Shown here piece by piece: positions 17,659 to 26,132 of a DNA stretch of 64,000 nucleotides. How positions within the stretch are numbered: the stretch's first letter is position 1; every line of letters begins with the position of its first letter. Both the position numbers and the translations under genes were made by a program. The notes beneath the pieces were generated by a model that was not told the DNA's origin, made no database searches, and was given only the letters and a program-made list of their open reading frames with translations. This DNA is from Chthonomonadales bacterium (GTDB lineage Bacteria; Armatimonadota; Chthonomonadetes; Chthonomonadales; CAJBBX01). The stretch covers positions 62,001-126,000 of the forward strand of contig DAIDHP010000005.1 of the NCBI GenBank assembly GCA_027459625.1, given 5' to 3'.

Positions 17659-18095
17659 CGCCGAATTCGCACAAGGAGTGTGCGAAAGTATGTGCGCCAC
17701 CGCCAATCCTGTGCGAAAGCCTCAAAAATCATTTTTTTCGCTATGGAATCGCACAAGCGACGCACAAGCGACGAAACACACTACATTACAACATACGTTG
17801 AATATTAAGAAATGATTAAGGATTCATCGAACGTTAACAACCATCGGATTGGAAAAATTCCACATTCAGGAATTAACGCAGGTAGTTTTGCACATCACAA
17901 GCGGGTAATAATAAAAGACTAAGTCTTTATATATAATATGGATTACACTTCCGTTCTTCGTGCTGTGCGAAACGGTTATTAAGATTGCGGTATGATTCAA
18001 TCGTATATATCCAATGAAACGTACCATTCAAAATTCGTGTAAGGTCGAAAAGTACCGAACCTGCGCGGGTTCATGGGTGCGCGCAAGAGAGGCAT
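17659..18095 (+). other. Candidate oriC: dnaA-recF spacer with TGTGCGAAA-type repeats
   Basis: The 437-bp spacer contains TGTGCGAAA at 17679-17687, 17710-17718 and 17964-17972, and the inverse ATTCGCACA at 17665-17673. The first pair forms an 8-bp palindrome (TTCGCACA/TGTGCGAA) around 5 nt. There is also AATCGCACA at 17747-17755 and an 11-bp tandem duplication CGCACAAGCGA at 17750-17771. A sequence fitting the relaxed DnaA-box consensus TTWTNCACA (TTTTGCACA) is at 17886-17894, next to an AT-rich stretch with a 7-bp palindrome (AAAGACT/AGTCTTT, about 17914-17928). Position beside dnaA supports oriC; the unusual box sequence is inference. Confidence 0.55.
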
Positions 18096-19223
18096 ATGCT
18101 TCTACGTGAAGTGGAACTGGTCAATTTTCGAAACATCCCCGAATTAAAGCTAACCCCCAATCCGGGATTAAATCTGCTGGTGGGGGAAAACGGGCAGGGT
18201 AAAAGTAATTTCCTCGAAGCATTGTTGATCATGGCGATCACTAAAAGCCTTCGCGCTGGAAAGGACTCTGAGCTGATCCGTATCGGAGAGGATAACTCCT
18301 TGGTAAGATGCACAGTGGAAAGGGAGATCGATTCCGACGCACGTCTTGAAATGCTGTTCTCCAGGACGGAACGCAAATACATCCGAATCAACGGCTCCAA
18401 ACACACTCGATCTTTGGATATACTAGGATACATGAACGCGGTCTTTTTCGGTTCGATGGATTTGGATATCGTCTCGGGAGAGCCAACCTATCGCAGACGC
18501 TATCTGAATATGGAGATATCCCAGATCAGCCCGCGTTACTGTATGGATATAAGCTCTTTGAAGAAGACTTTGGAACAGAGGAATCATCTGCTCAAGGAGA
18601 TGCGGGATCACCCTGGCAGGGATTACGCACTTGACGCGTGGGATTCACAACTGGTTCAATACGGATCGGATATTATCTCTCGTCGGGAGAGTATCCTAGG
18701 GCGACTGAACCCTATCGCATCAAATATTCACACCTATCTTACGGATGGAGCTGAAAACCTTGAAATAAGGTATTTACCGAGTTTCCCCTTTCCATCCGGA
18801 GCGAAACCGGAGGAGATAAGATGTAGATTTACGGATGAGTTGACAAGCAAACGCTCCGAGGAGATCAGAAGAGGTGTCACATTAATTGGACCTCAAAGAG
18901 ATGATATACTTTTTGTGGTGGATGGCAAGGATGCTCGTCTTTACGCCTCTCAAGGACAGCAGAGAACCGTAACCCTTAGCTTGAAGCTGGCGGAGTATGA
19001 GTTAATTAATGAATTTGCAGGGGAACCTCCCATCGTGCTACTAGACGACGTTTTATCGGATTTGGATGATTCACGCCGCAATCAATTGTTGAATTGGGTG
19101 TTTGGAAGGTGTCAATCCTTTATTACATGCACAAATCTAAGATCGTTCACGACGGAAATGCTAGAGAGAGCGGATGTATACCGTGTGAACGACGGTGACG
19201 TTAAAAAGATCAACGTTGAATAA
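18096..19223 (+). CDS. recF: RecF DNA replication/repair ATPase
   Basis: SMC-like ABC ATPase that helps load RecA at ssDNA gaps. The 375 residues fit the family. N-terminal ELVNFRNIPEL is followed by Walker A GENGQGKSNFLEA. The C-terminal half carries the ABC signature LYASQGQQRTVTLSLKLAE and Walker B PIVLLDDVLSDLDDSRR. The ATG at 18096 is preceded by AAGAGAGG. The gene follows the candidate origin and overlaps the next gene by 29 nt, so the two are co-transcribed. Confidence 0.96.
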   Translation: MLLREVELVNFRNIPELKLTPNPGLNLLVGENGQGKSNFLEALLIMAITKSLRAGKDSELIRIGEDNSLVRCTVEREIDSDARLEMLFSRTERKYIRINGSKHTRSLDILGYMNAVFFGSMDLDIVSGEPTYRRRYLNMEISQISPRYCMDISSLKKTLEQRNHLLKEMRDHPGRDYALDAWDSQLVQYGSDIISRRESILGRLNPIASNIHTYLTDGAENLEIRYLPSFPFPSGAKPEEIRCRFTDELTSKRSEEIRRGVTLIGPQRDDILFVVDGKDARLYASQGQQRTVTLSLKLAEYELINEFAGEPPIVLLDDVLSDLDDSRRNQLLNWVFGRCQSFITCTNLRSFTTEMLERADVYRVNDGDVKKINVE

Positions 19224-19794
19224 GATAAAGAATCAATCGAATGATCTGGTGCGCAACACGATATCCGGATTGCCGGGCGCCGTGCATATTTTGCAGAGTC
19301 TGGCTTTCGTCCATTGGCAGGAAGTGGTAGGGGAAAAAGCTGCAGCCGCGTCGGAACCGGAAGAGGTTCGTGACGGCGTACTGATCGTTCGCACAAAAAG
19401 CTCCGTCTGGTCCAATGAATTGAGTCTGCTGAAAACTCATATCATCGAGGAGTTAAACCGGAAAATCGGCGCCAAAGTCATCAAAAATATCGCATTCAAG
19501 GCTAAGGGGTTAAGTAAAAAGAATGCGAAATCGGAAGTCTCCGACGATCCAACGGAGGAGGAGCTGAAACTCACTCTTTTACAAGAGGACGAGAAAATGG
19601 ATTTGGAAAGGGATTTGGCTAGTCTCGATTCGATACCCATTGAAGACTTACGCAGCGCTTTACAAGACAAAATGATCCATGATCGTAAATTACGGCGTTG
19701 GAGATTAAATCACGGTTGGAAAAAATGCGCCAGATGTACGGCGGTGCACAAAACTGTGCACCGCTTGTGTCCTATCTGCAGGTTGAATCAGTGA
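19195..19794 (+). CDS. DUF721/DciA-like protein with a C-terminal zinc ribbon
   Basis: DciA is the ancestral loader or operator of the replicative helicase in bacteria lacking DnaC/DnaI. The N-terminal 100 residues match the DUF721 pattern: W..VVGE..A, then G.L.V.T.SS.W..EL, then L..KIG..VIKNI.F. An acidic, Lys/Glu-rich linker follows. The last 22 residues form a C-x2-C...C-x2-C ribbon (C178, C181, C192, C195), which standard DciA lacks. The start could be GTG 19195, which overlaps recF, or TTG 19216; neither has a strong Shine-Dalgarno. The recF-dciA pairing next to the origin agrees with a replication role. Confidence 0.75.
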   Translation: MTLKRSTLNKIKNQSNDLVRNTISGLPGAVHILQSLAFVHWQEVVGEKAAAASEPEEVRDGVLIVRTKSSVWSNELSLLKTHIIEELNRKIGAKVIKNIAFKAKGLSKKNAKSEVSDDPTEEELKLTLLQEDEKMDLERDLASLDSIPIEDLRSALQDKMIHDRKLRRWRLNHGWKKCARCTAVHKTVHRLCPICRLNQ

Positions 19795-19902
19795 GTAAAC
19801 CGGGTTATTGCAGAGCGGCTTCATCGAATATGAACCCTTCGACATAGGTGTCATTCCCGAACTAAGCAATTCCCTGGATTCACGGAAAGGAAGGCATACC
19901 AA

Positions 19903-21246
19903 ATGAGTGATCTATCCTGGAGTCGATTTCAATTTGGATTCACCGTGTCTTACCACTATCTATTCCCTCAATTAACCATGGGCCTCGCGCTTCTTATTGT
20001 TATTTTCAAGGTGTTGGCGTTACGCAGGAATGACACCCATTTCGATGACATTGCAAAATTTTGGGCGAAGATATTCGCCATCAATTTCGCAATGGGCGTG
20101 GTGACCGGAATTCCCATGGAGTTTCAGTTTGGAACGAACTGGGGTCAGTTCTCCAATCGCGCAGGAGGCGTTGTGGGACTTCCTTTGGCGATGGAGGGTT
20201 TGTTCGCATTCTTCGCCGAATCCTCCTTTCTCGGTCTCTTCCTTTTCGGAGAGAGGAAGTTAGGGCCGAAGGGACATTTGGGTGCTGCGATCATGGTGTT
20301 GGTCGGTTCCTGGCTCTCCGGTTATTTCATTATCGCCACCAACGCGTTCATGCAGCACCCGGTGGGATATCGTACGACATCAAACGGACTGTTCGAACTC
20401 TCGAATTTCACCGCGTTCATCTTTAATCCCTGGGCGATCTGGCAATATTGCCATAACATGTGCGCATCCGTTGTCACCTCCTCCTTTGTTGTCACGGCGG
20501 TAGGCTCATTTTGGGTGTTGATGGGATGGTACAAGGAGCACGCCACACGCATCCTAAAAGTGAGCATCAGCGTTGGATTGCTGTTCAGTCTCCTGCAACT
20601 TTTTCCTACAGGGGACAGACAGGGCAAAATGGTTGCGTACTATCAACCCACTGCACTTGCGGGAATGGAGGGAAAATACCAGAGCAGCGCGCCTGCGGAT
20701 CTGGTCATCATAGGACAACCCGATGTGGATGACCAAACTCTGCAGAATCCCATCGTGGTTCCCAAGGTGCTGAGCTTCCTCGCCTACGGTTCCTTCGGAG
20801 CCGAGGTGAAAGGGTTGGACGCTTTTCCGCGCGATCAGTGGCCGGATAATGTCGAGTTGCTCTATTATGTCTATCATATCATGGTGGGGCTGGGCACGAT
20901 GCTGATAGGGGTTATGTTTTTAAGCTTCATTCTCCTAAGGATGGGGAGGCTTTTCACGTCACGATGGATGCTATGGATTTTGATGCTGGCGTTTCCATTC
21001 CCGTACATCGCCACAATCGCCGGCTGGATGACTGCGGAACTTGGCAGACAGCCTTGGGTGGTGTGGCAATTGATGCGCACTTCTCAGGGAACATCCCCTT
21101 ACGTAAGCGGCGGCAATGTGGCGTTTAGCACGCTTGGTTTTATGGGGTTGTACGCCTTGTTGAGCTTTATTTTCCTCTTCCTTGTGGGAAGAGTTGTGGC
21201 TCAAGGTCCGGAATCGAAACATGTTCCAGTCGGGAAGGAGGCTTGA
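19903..21246 (+). CDS. cydA: Cytochrome bd quinol oxidase subunit I
   Basis: Inner-membrane subunit that oxidises quinol and carries haems b558, b595 and d; it reduces O2 at high affinity. The 447 residues have about nine transmembrane helices. Family markers are FQFGFTVSYHYLFPQLTMG with the N-terminal haem ligand His, the GVVTGIPMEFQFGTNW segment and the GWMTAELGRQPW block that follows the Q-loop. The Q-loop is of the short type. The ATG at 19903 has GGAAAGGAAGG upstream. cydB starts 1 bp after the stop codon. No cydX or cydDC genes follow. Confidence 0.96.
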   Translation: MSDLSWSRFQFGFTVSYHYLFPQLTMGLALLIVIFKVLALRRNDTHFDDIAKFWAKIFAINFAMGVVTGIPMEFQFGTNWGQFSNRAGGVVGLPLAMEGLFAFFAESSFLGLFLFGERKLGPKGHLGAAIMVLVGSWLSGYFIIATNAFMQHPVGYRTTSNGLFELSNFTAFIFNPWAIWQYCHNMCASVVTSSFVVTAVGSFWVLMGWYKEHATRILKVSISVGLLFSLLQLFPTGDRQGKMVAYYQPTALAGMEGKYQSSAPADLVIIGQPDVDDQTLQNPIVVPKVLSFLAYGSFGAEVKGLDAFPRDQWPDNVELLYYVYHIMVGLGTMLIGVMFLSFILLRMGRLFTSRWMLWILMLAFPFPYIATIAGWMTAELGRQPWVVWQLMRTSQGTSPYVSGGNVAFSTLGFMGLYALLSFIFLFLVGRVVAQGPESKHVPVGKEA

Positions 21247-21247
21247 G

Positions 21248-22288
21248 ATGCAAACGGTCTGGTTTATTATTTTCTCTGTGATGCTCGCAGTCTACGTGGT
21301 CTTGGACGGATTTGATTTCGGCGCGGGCATCGTGCATCTGTGCGTGGCGAAAACCGATTCGGAAAGAAGAACCGTTCTTGCGGCGATCGGGCCGGTTTGG
21401 GATGGAAACGAAGTTTGGCTGCTGGCTTCCGGAGGAGTGCTGGTGTTCGCATTCCCGAAAGCCTATGCAGCGGGGTTCAGCGGTTTCTATATGGCGTTGA
21501 TGATGGTTCTGTGGCTTCTTATCCTTAGGGGTGTCTCCATAGAGTTCAGATCCAAGGAGAAAAACCACTTATGGCGCAGTTTTTGGGACGGCGTCTTCTT
21601 CTTCTCCTCCACATTGATGTCGATCGTGCTGGGGGCGGCTTTGGGGAACGTGATACGAGGAGTGCCGGTGGACTCCACCGGATATTTCGCCGGACCGCTA
21701 TTCACCAATTTCCTTTTGGGACCGCATCCAGGAGTTTTGGATTGGTACACGGTGCTGGTGGGCGTCTTTGCCGCTTTAACTCTCGCCGGGCACGGTATCC
21801 TCTATCTCATTTGGAAAACCGATGGCGAGGTCCAAAAACGCGCCATCGGTTTGGCGAATCCAACTTGGGGCGCCGTACTCCTGGTCGGAATCCTCGCCAC
21901 TATCGCCACGTGGATCGTTCGTCCGGAAATATACACCAACATAGCCGCCCGACCGTGGATTATTATACTGGTTGACGGAGTGGTTGGGGGTTTAATCTCC
22001 GTATTTGTAAACATAAAATCCGGCAAGGAGCTTGGAGCGTTTTTGGGATCCGCCTGTTTTATCGTTTCGCTGCTTGCAGCCACGGCGGCGGGATTGTATC
22101 CCAACATATTGGTGTCCACGCTTTCGCAGGCGGATAACATCACGGCGTTTAACGCCTCATCCGGTGAGTATGGCCTGCATGTTGGGCTGGGATGGTGGAT
22201 CCTGGCGATTATGCTCACCACCGGATATTTCATCTATCTCTTCCACTCATTTAGAGGGAAAGTTGAACTGAAGGAGGAAGGGTATTGA
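21248..22288 (+). CDS. cydB: Cytochrome bd quinol oxidase subunit II
   Basis: Second integral-membrane subunit of the bd oxidase, needed for stable assembly of the haem d site. The 346 residues begin MQTVWFIIFSVMLAVYVVLD, then GFDFGAGIVHL, the usual CydB start. IGPVWDGNEVWLLASGG is the conserved first-loop block. About eight hydrophobic helices follow. ATG 21248 is preceded by GAAGGAGG inside the end of cydA, so translation is coupled. A weak hairpin follows the stop. Confidence 0.95.
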   Translation: MQTVWFIIFSVMLAVYVVLDGFDFGAGIVHLCVAKTDSERRTVLAAIGPVWDGNEVWLLASGGVLVFAFPKAYAAGFSGFYMALMMVLWLLILRGVSIEFRSKEKNHLWRSFWDGVFFFSSTLMSIVLGAALGNVIRGVPVDSTGYFAGPLFTNFLLGPHPGVLDWYTVLVGVFAALTLAGHGILYLIWKTDGEVQKRAIGLANPTWGAVLLVGILATIATWIVRPEIYTNIAARPWIIILVDGVVGGLISVFVNIKSGKELGAFLGSACFIVSLLAATAAGLYPNILVSTLSQADNITAFNASSGEYGLHVGLGWWILAIMLTTGYFIYLFHSFRGKVELKEEGY

Positions 22289-22294
22289 AATCTT

Positions 22295-22322
22295 CGGGAC
22301 AACGGCGTCCCGATTTAAAAAA
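22295..22322 (+). terminator. Weak terminator-like hairpin after cydB
   Basis: CGGGAC (22295-22300) pairs with GTCCCG (22307-22312). It is followed by ATTTAAAAAAA rather than a clean T-run, so efficiency is doubtful. Confidence 0.45.
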
Positions 22323-22347
22323 ATAATTGTATCGTTATAGTTTTTTC

Positions 22348-22376
22348 TTGACGCAACATAATCAGTGTGTTAAAAT
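22348..22376 (+). promoter_or_regulatory. Sigma-70 promoter of the split prepilin gene
   Basis: TTGACG (22348-22353) and TAAAAT (22371-22376) are separated by 17 bp, and lie 117 bp before the ATG at 22493. An intact promoter suggests the interrupted gene is still transcribed. Confidence 0.65.
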
Positions 22377-22492
22377 ATCTGCATTAGCCTCACGTTGCAA
22401 CTGTCTTGCTTCGCGGAAGTATTGATGAACTATTGTATCGACCCGACTGTATTGTTATCGACATATGTATTAGTTCAGGAGGCAGACTTATT

Positions 22493-23332
22493 ATGAAACG
22501 AAAAGGTTTTACGTTAATTGAGTTGTTAGTCGTCATCGCAATAATAGCGATTCTGGCCGCAATTCTGTTCCCTGTCTTTGCGCAGGCTCGTGAAAAAGCC
22601 CGCGCCATCACCTGCGTCTCCAATATGAACCAGTTGGGACTTGGCTTGATTATGTACCAACAGGACTACGATGACAATTTCTGCCCGCCTCTTGCTTGAA
22701 TGCCGGTTGGAAATTTCGACCCGACCAATAGTCCGATGACTTGGGACCGCCTTATCTATCCGTATACAAAGTCGGTTCAGCTCATTACTTGTCCCAGCGA
22801 TATCTATTCCACCCCCACTGTGACGACCATGGGCACTTTGAAAAGGTCATATACAATGCCAGGGAACATGGGATGGTGCTGGTTCTGCGGTAATGGAGGA
22901 ATAGAGAACAACTATTCGTGCAGCAACGGAGGGAGTTTCGGATGCGAGTTCACCGTTCCCACTGCGGCGGCGCAGTATCCATCCATCACAGTTATGCTCT
23001 ATGAGCGTGATAACTACGTGGGGAACGGCGGATGGTGGAACTGGGACTGCGTGGGGGATGGCACAAATGAAATGGCGCTCAGGCACACAGGAGATTCCAA
23101 TTTACTCTATGCCGATGGTCATGTGCATGTAGTGCATGGATATCCGAACAATGATTGCTGCTGGTCAGGTTCAGGGCAATATCCGATTTTACCAGGATAC
23201 ACCTGCTGGCCGCCTACAACATCCACTTCGGCATCCCGATGGTCAGGCAACTGGCACGATGTTATTCCGGAGCACGATGGCATAGACGTATCATGCCCGG
23301 GAGGCACGCAGCATACACCGGGAGTGGACTAA
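22493..23332 (+). pseudogene. DUF1559-type prepilin gene interrupted by an in-frame TGA
   Basis: The reading frame starts at ATG 22493 (Shine-Dalgarno AGGAGG at 22478-22483) with a complete prepilin N-terminus [19 protein letters not shown]. It stops at TGA 22697-22699 after residue 68. The codon directly after the TGA is ATG, and the same frame runs on to 23332 with the rest of a normal family member. That includes PYTKSVQLITCPSD and R-H-T-G..Y-A-D-G with nine residues between His and Asp-Gly. A single TGG-to-TGA change would explain it, since Trp would fit. Alternatives are readthrough, reinitiation at the abutting ATG, or a sequencing error. TGA is an ordinary stop elsewhere here (cydA, cydB). 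Confidence 0.8.
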
Positions 23333-23409
23333 TTCCGTCATTGAACGATTCATGCGCCCGGAAAGAATTGATTTATTTTATATTTATTAGACAAGGAGGT
23401 ATGTGATTT

Positions 23410-23682
23410 ATGAATAAGCAATTGTCAGGTCCGGTGGTTGTTGTCATTGTTATCGTTGTTGTCATTCTCCTGGTATTCGTGGGATACAAGGTGATGAAAC
23501 CTGCAGGTTATCAGCCCTCCCCGAGAACCCAATCCGCTCCAAATTACGGAACGCAGCCAAGCGCTTCGACTAACACTGGCGGGGCGACTAGCCAGGGACG
23601 ACAATACACAATGCCACCGAAAGGCGCGGAGTCCGGAGCGCCCGCCGGCTACGCTCAACCATCGCATTCTTCGAACAAGTGA
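23410..23682 (+). CDS. Small single-pass membrane protein, prepilin-associated
   Basis: 90 residues: M-N-K-Q-L-S-G-P, a valine/isoleucine-rich transmembrane helix (about residues 8-28), then a Pro/Ser/Gln/Gly-rich, probably disordered tail. The layout matches the 81- and 58-residue proteins at 12196-12658. Like them it lies beside a DUF1559 prepilin gene, 77 bp after it. GGAGG precedes the ATG by 11 nt. A strong terminator follows. Function unknown. Confidence 0.75.
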   Translation: MNKQLSGPVVVVIVIVVVILLVFVGYKVMKPAGYQPSPRTQSAPNYGTQPSASTNTGGATSQGRQYTMPPKGAESGAPAGYAQPSHSSNK

Positions 23683-23733
23683 TTTTCGGCGATCCCGAAA
23701 AGTGTTGTTGCAACGTAAAAGGCTAATAAACAA

Positions 23734-23767
23734 CCCCCCTCGAAAACAATCGAGGGGGGATTCTTTT
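23734..23767. terminator. Strong intrinsic terminator between convergent genes
   Basis: CCCCCCTCGA (23734-23743) pairs perfectly with 23750-23759 around AAACAA, followed by TTCTTTTT on the plus strand. It ends the membrane-protein transcript and may also serve the convergent isomerase-like gene. Confidence 0.88.
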
Positions 23768-23825
23768 TGCGAAGAGGTTGGTTCACGCTTGTTTGTGCGG
23801 GAACCAGGCGTATAATCGCGCGATC

Positions 23826-24725
23826 TTACCTCTCCTTGGAGAGTTTCTCGCACTCCTTACTGAACCATTCGCAACATTGCTGAACGTTATTGTACAACTC
23901 CTGACCGGAGGTGCGTTCGTATTCGATGGAGAAGACTCCATGGAAATGCTGATCTTTCAGCCATTGCAACATACCTGCATCGTCGCATTCTCCGGTTCCC
24001 CACGGAACATCATTCTTATCCGCGTTCAAGTCCTTAAAGTGAAGACTGATGATGTGACCTTTCAGCTCCTTGAGGCAATCCAGCGGATTCAATCCGGAAC
24101 GATACCAATGCCCGGTGTCCGCACATGCTCCGATGCGATTGGAACAACCCTTGATAGTCTGAAGCACGGTCTCCGGGTTCCAGTAGTAATCCGGTTTTGG
24201 ATGGTCATGGATGGCTACATTGATCTTGTACTCGTTGCAAAGCTTGTTGATAATCGGCATCTCTTGTGCGATCGCACTGGGGTCCGGCTCGCTTACGATC
24301 GTCTGCAATTTCAATTTCTTTGCGAAATCGAAAACCTTGCGGTCATCCGCTTCATTGGGACCAAGTCCCACAACACCGTAATTGATGGGCGTGATGCCAT
24401 CAGCCTTAAGTTTGGCGATCACTTCATCCACGATGTTTTCCGGGGCGTTATGGTCAAACGCCATGGAATTTTCCGGGGACAATCTTTGTCCGGGATAAAG
24501 CTCAATGTATTTGATACCGAGCTTTTTCAGGTTGTCGATGGTTTCAAACAGAGTAAGATCACGAAAAGTCCATGCCTGGCAACAGAGCTTCCAACCAAGT
24601 TTGTTCATTGCCGCATAGTCCAACTTCACTGGCGCGGCGGAGTTGTCTTGTGCGCGCACCTGTTTCACAGGGGCGAAAAACGCCAATCCGCACAGTGCAA
24701 GTGTCAAACAAACGACGGAACGCAT
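23826..24725 (-). CDS. Secreted sugar phosphate isomerase/epimerase-like TIM barrel
   Basis: 299 residues with a signal peptide (about residues 1-24, ending V-R-A). The rest is the xylose isomerase-like TIM barrel fold: CCQAWTFRDLTLFETIDNLK, then KYIELYPGQRLSPEN, GVVGLGPNEADDRKVFDFAK, HDHPKPDYYWNPETVLQTI, GACADTGHWYRSGLNPLDCL and SLHFKDLN. The Glu, His, Asp and Glu residues in these blocks would bind a divalent metal. Secreted members of this type are common in glycan-degrading bacteria; the substrate is unknown. ATG 24725 is chosen because AAAAGGAG lies 8 nt upstream; TTG 24731 is too close. Confidence 0.82.
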   Translation of the reverse strand: MRSVVCLTLALCGLAFFAPVKQVRAQDNSAAPVKLDYAAMNKLGWKLCCQAWTFRDLTLFETIDNLKKLGIKYIELYPGQRLSPENSMAFDHNAPENIVDEVIAKLKADGITPINYGVVGLGPNEADDRKVFDFAKKLKLQTIVSEPDPSAIAQEMPIINKLCNEYKINVAIHDHPKPDYYWNPETVLQTIKGCSNRIGACADTGHWYRSGLNPLDCLKELKGHIISLHFKDLNADKNDVPWGTGECDDAGMLQWLKDQHFHGVFSIEYERTSGQELYNNVQQCCEWFSKECEKLSKER

Positions 24726-24755
24726 TTTCAAGTCTCCTTTTAAATTATTTACGAA

Positions 24756-24840
24756 GGTAATTGCAAATATTGGCGTTCAAGCGTATCACGACGATTTTTA
24801 ACCTTGAGCAATAAATAAGAAAGTGAATTTTGCAATCGCC
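24756..24840. repeat. Dispersed 85-bp inverted-repeat element, copy 1
   Basis: Begins GGTAATTGCAAATATTGG and ends GTGAATTTTGCAATCGCC, so its ends are imperfect inverted repeats. It lies in the spacer upstream of the isomerase-like gene. It is one of six candidate copies in this window with similar ends and length. Confidence 0.6.
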
Positions 24841-25119
24841 TGTCTTTGGATACACTTGCATTATATACGAATATCACAGGATGATGCAAAAGAGATTTCG
24901 ATCTGATTTGCACAAGCTCTCACAAATCATCCATATCATGCGGAATCCGCATCTCTGAAGGTAAACTTTATTCATGCATGGGTATTGCGATATTCGCTGA
25001 TAGTTCGTCTCTCGTAGGGTTCACGAAGGAATATTTGTGATGAACTCCCTCCGCAACGCCCAAATGAACGCAAAAACCAGTTATTCGTAAAACCGAAAGG
25101 ATGAATTCGAGGAAAAATC
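24841..25119. other. Remaining spacer before rph
   Basis: Together with the repeat at 24756-24840, this is a 394-bp gene-free stretch between divergent genes. No gene, clear promoter pair or further repeat was recognised. Confidence 0.35.
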
Positions 25120-25836
25120 ATGCCAAGACCTGACGGACGCGCCAATAACGAAATGCGATTCGCTCGCATCACTCCCCATTATATGAAGTTCGCTGAAGGC
25201 TCATGTCTGATTGAAATGGGGGAGACCAAAGTGGTATGCACCGCTTCGGTGGAGGAGAAAGTTCCCCCTTTTCTTAAAAATAGCGGGAAGGGATGGGTCA
25301 CTGCGGAGTATTCCATGCTTCCTCGATCCTGCCGCGAGAGAACTCAACGCGAAACGAAGGGGTTGGGCGGAAGAACGATGGAGATTCAGAGGCTTGTGGG
25401 ACGCTCCCTGCGAGGCGTGGTGGACACCTCTATGCTTGGAGAGCGAACCATCATGATGGATTGCGATGTCCTTCAAGCGGATGGAGGCACCCGCACCGCA
25501 TCCGTGACCGGGGCGTATGTGGCGTTAAGCCTTGCCGTTCAATGGCTTTTAAAGGAGAAACTTATCAAACGCAATCCGATACTCGATATGCTTGCCGCCA
25601 TCAGCGTCGGCGCCGTGTCGGGGGATGAACTTCTCGATCTCTGCTACGAAGAGGATAAAAACGCAGCGGTGGATATGAATGTCATCATGACGGATAAGGG
25701 AAGATTTGTGGAGCTACAAGGCACGGCGGAAGGCGCTCCGTTTGACAGAGGCCGCTTGAACCGATTGCTTGACTTGGCGCAATCGGGAATACAACAACTG
25801 TTAAAACTGCAAAAAGAGGCGTTGCAATTGAAATAG
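25120..25836 (+). CDS. rph: Ribonuclease PH
   Basis: Phosphorolytic 3'-5' exoribonuclease that trims tRNA 3' ends. The 238 residues match the family. Blocks are [65 protein letters not shown], the phosphate-site region [20 protein letters not shown], and late [20 protein letters not shown]. The ATG at 25120 is preceded by GAGG 7-8 nt upstream. The gene is monocistronic with a hairpin just after it. Confidence 0.96.
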   Translation: MPRPDGRANNEMRFARITPHYMKFAEGSCLIEMGETKVVCTASVEEKVPPFLKNSGKGWVTAEYSMLPRSCRERTQRETKGLGGRTMEIQRLVGRSLRGVVDTSMLGERTIMMDCDVLQADGGTRTASVTGAYVALSLAVQWLLKEKLIKRNPILDMLAAISVGAVSGDELLDLCYEEDKNAAVDMNVIMTDKGRFVELQGTAEGAPFDRGRLNRLLDLAQSGIQQLLKLQKEALQLK

Positions 25837-25840
25837 ACAT

Positions 25841-25876
25841 AGGGGCGACATGCGAGCCGCCCCTGTTATTTGCTTT
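25841..25876 (+). terminator. Probable rph terminator
   Basis: AGGGGCG (25841-25847) pairs with CGCCCCT (25858-25864) over a 10-nt loop and is followed by the T-rich GTTATTTGCTTTT. It begins 4 bp after the rph stop codon. Confidence 0.65.
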
Positions 25877-25895
25877 TAAACTCCCGCTCTGTGAT

Positions 25896-26132
25896 TTAGG
25901 CTTGGAGATTCAACCTTCCGTTGGAGCTTGGCTTGGTGTCACCTGAGGGTGCGTTGCTGATTTGCTCCATTGCGAGTTTGCGTTTCGCCTGCATATCGCC
26001 CTTTTGAGCCTCCATTTTTGTCACGCTCAACGGCTCGGATACCTCCTCCGCCACATTTGTCATCGCTTTGCTTATGGAGCTGGCGTTGCTCACCTGGGCA
26101 AGAGCCGAAGATGTGATGCTGGAAATGTTCAT
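25896..26132 (-). CDS. Small protein of unknown function, paralogue of the 26433 gene
   Basis: 78 residues starting M-N-I-S-S-I-T-S-S, preceded by AGGAGG 5-6 nt before the ATG. No signal peptide or membrane helix. The centre reads AEEVSEPLSVTKMEAQKGD, then QAKRKLA, and the end is NGRLNLQA. The neighbouring gene at 26433 encodes a protein with the same start (M-S-I-S-S-I-S-S), core (EPLSVTENEAKEGDQQA) and end (NGSGILNIKA). Both have good ribosome binding sites, so they are real and arose by duplication. The Ser-rich start recalls small flagellar or motility-associated peptides, but I recognise no family. Confidence 0.75.
   Translation of the reverse strand: MNISSITSSALAQVSNASSISKAMTNVAEEVSEPLSVTKMEAQKGDMQAKRKLAMEQISNAPSGDTKPSSNGRLNLQA

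Noticed and set aside
22697-22699. TGA read as selenocysteine or recoded Trp
   Set aside because: No SECIS-like hairpin was recognised after it, and TGA ends other genes here; nonsense mutation or reinitiation is simpler.
23778-24743. Plus-strand open frame of 321 codons
   Set aside because: Antisense to the isomerase-like gene, no recognisable domain.
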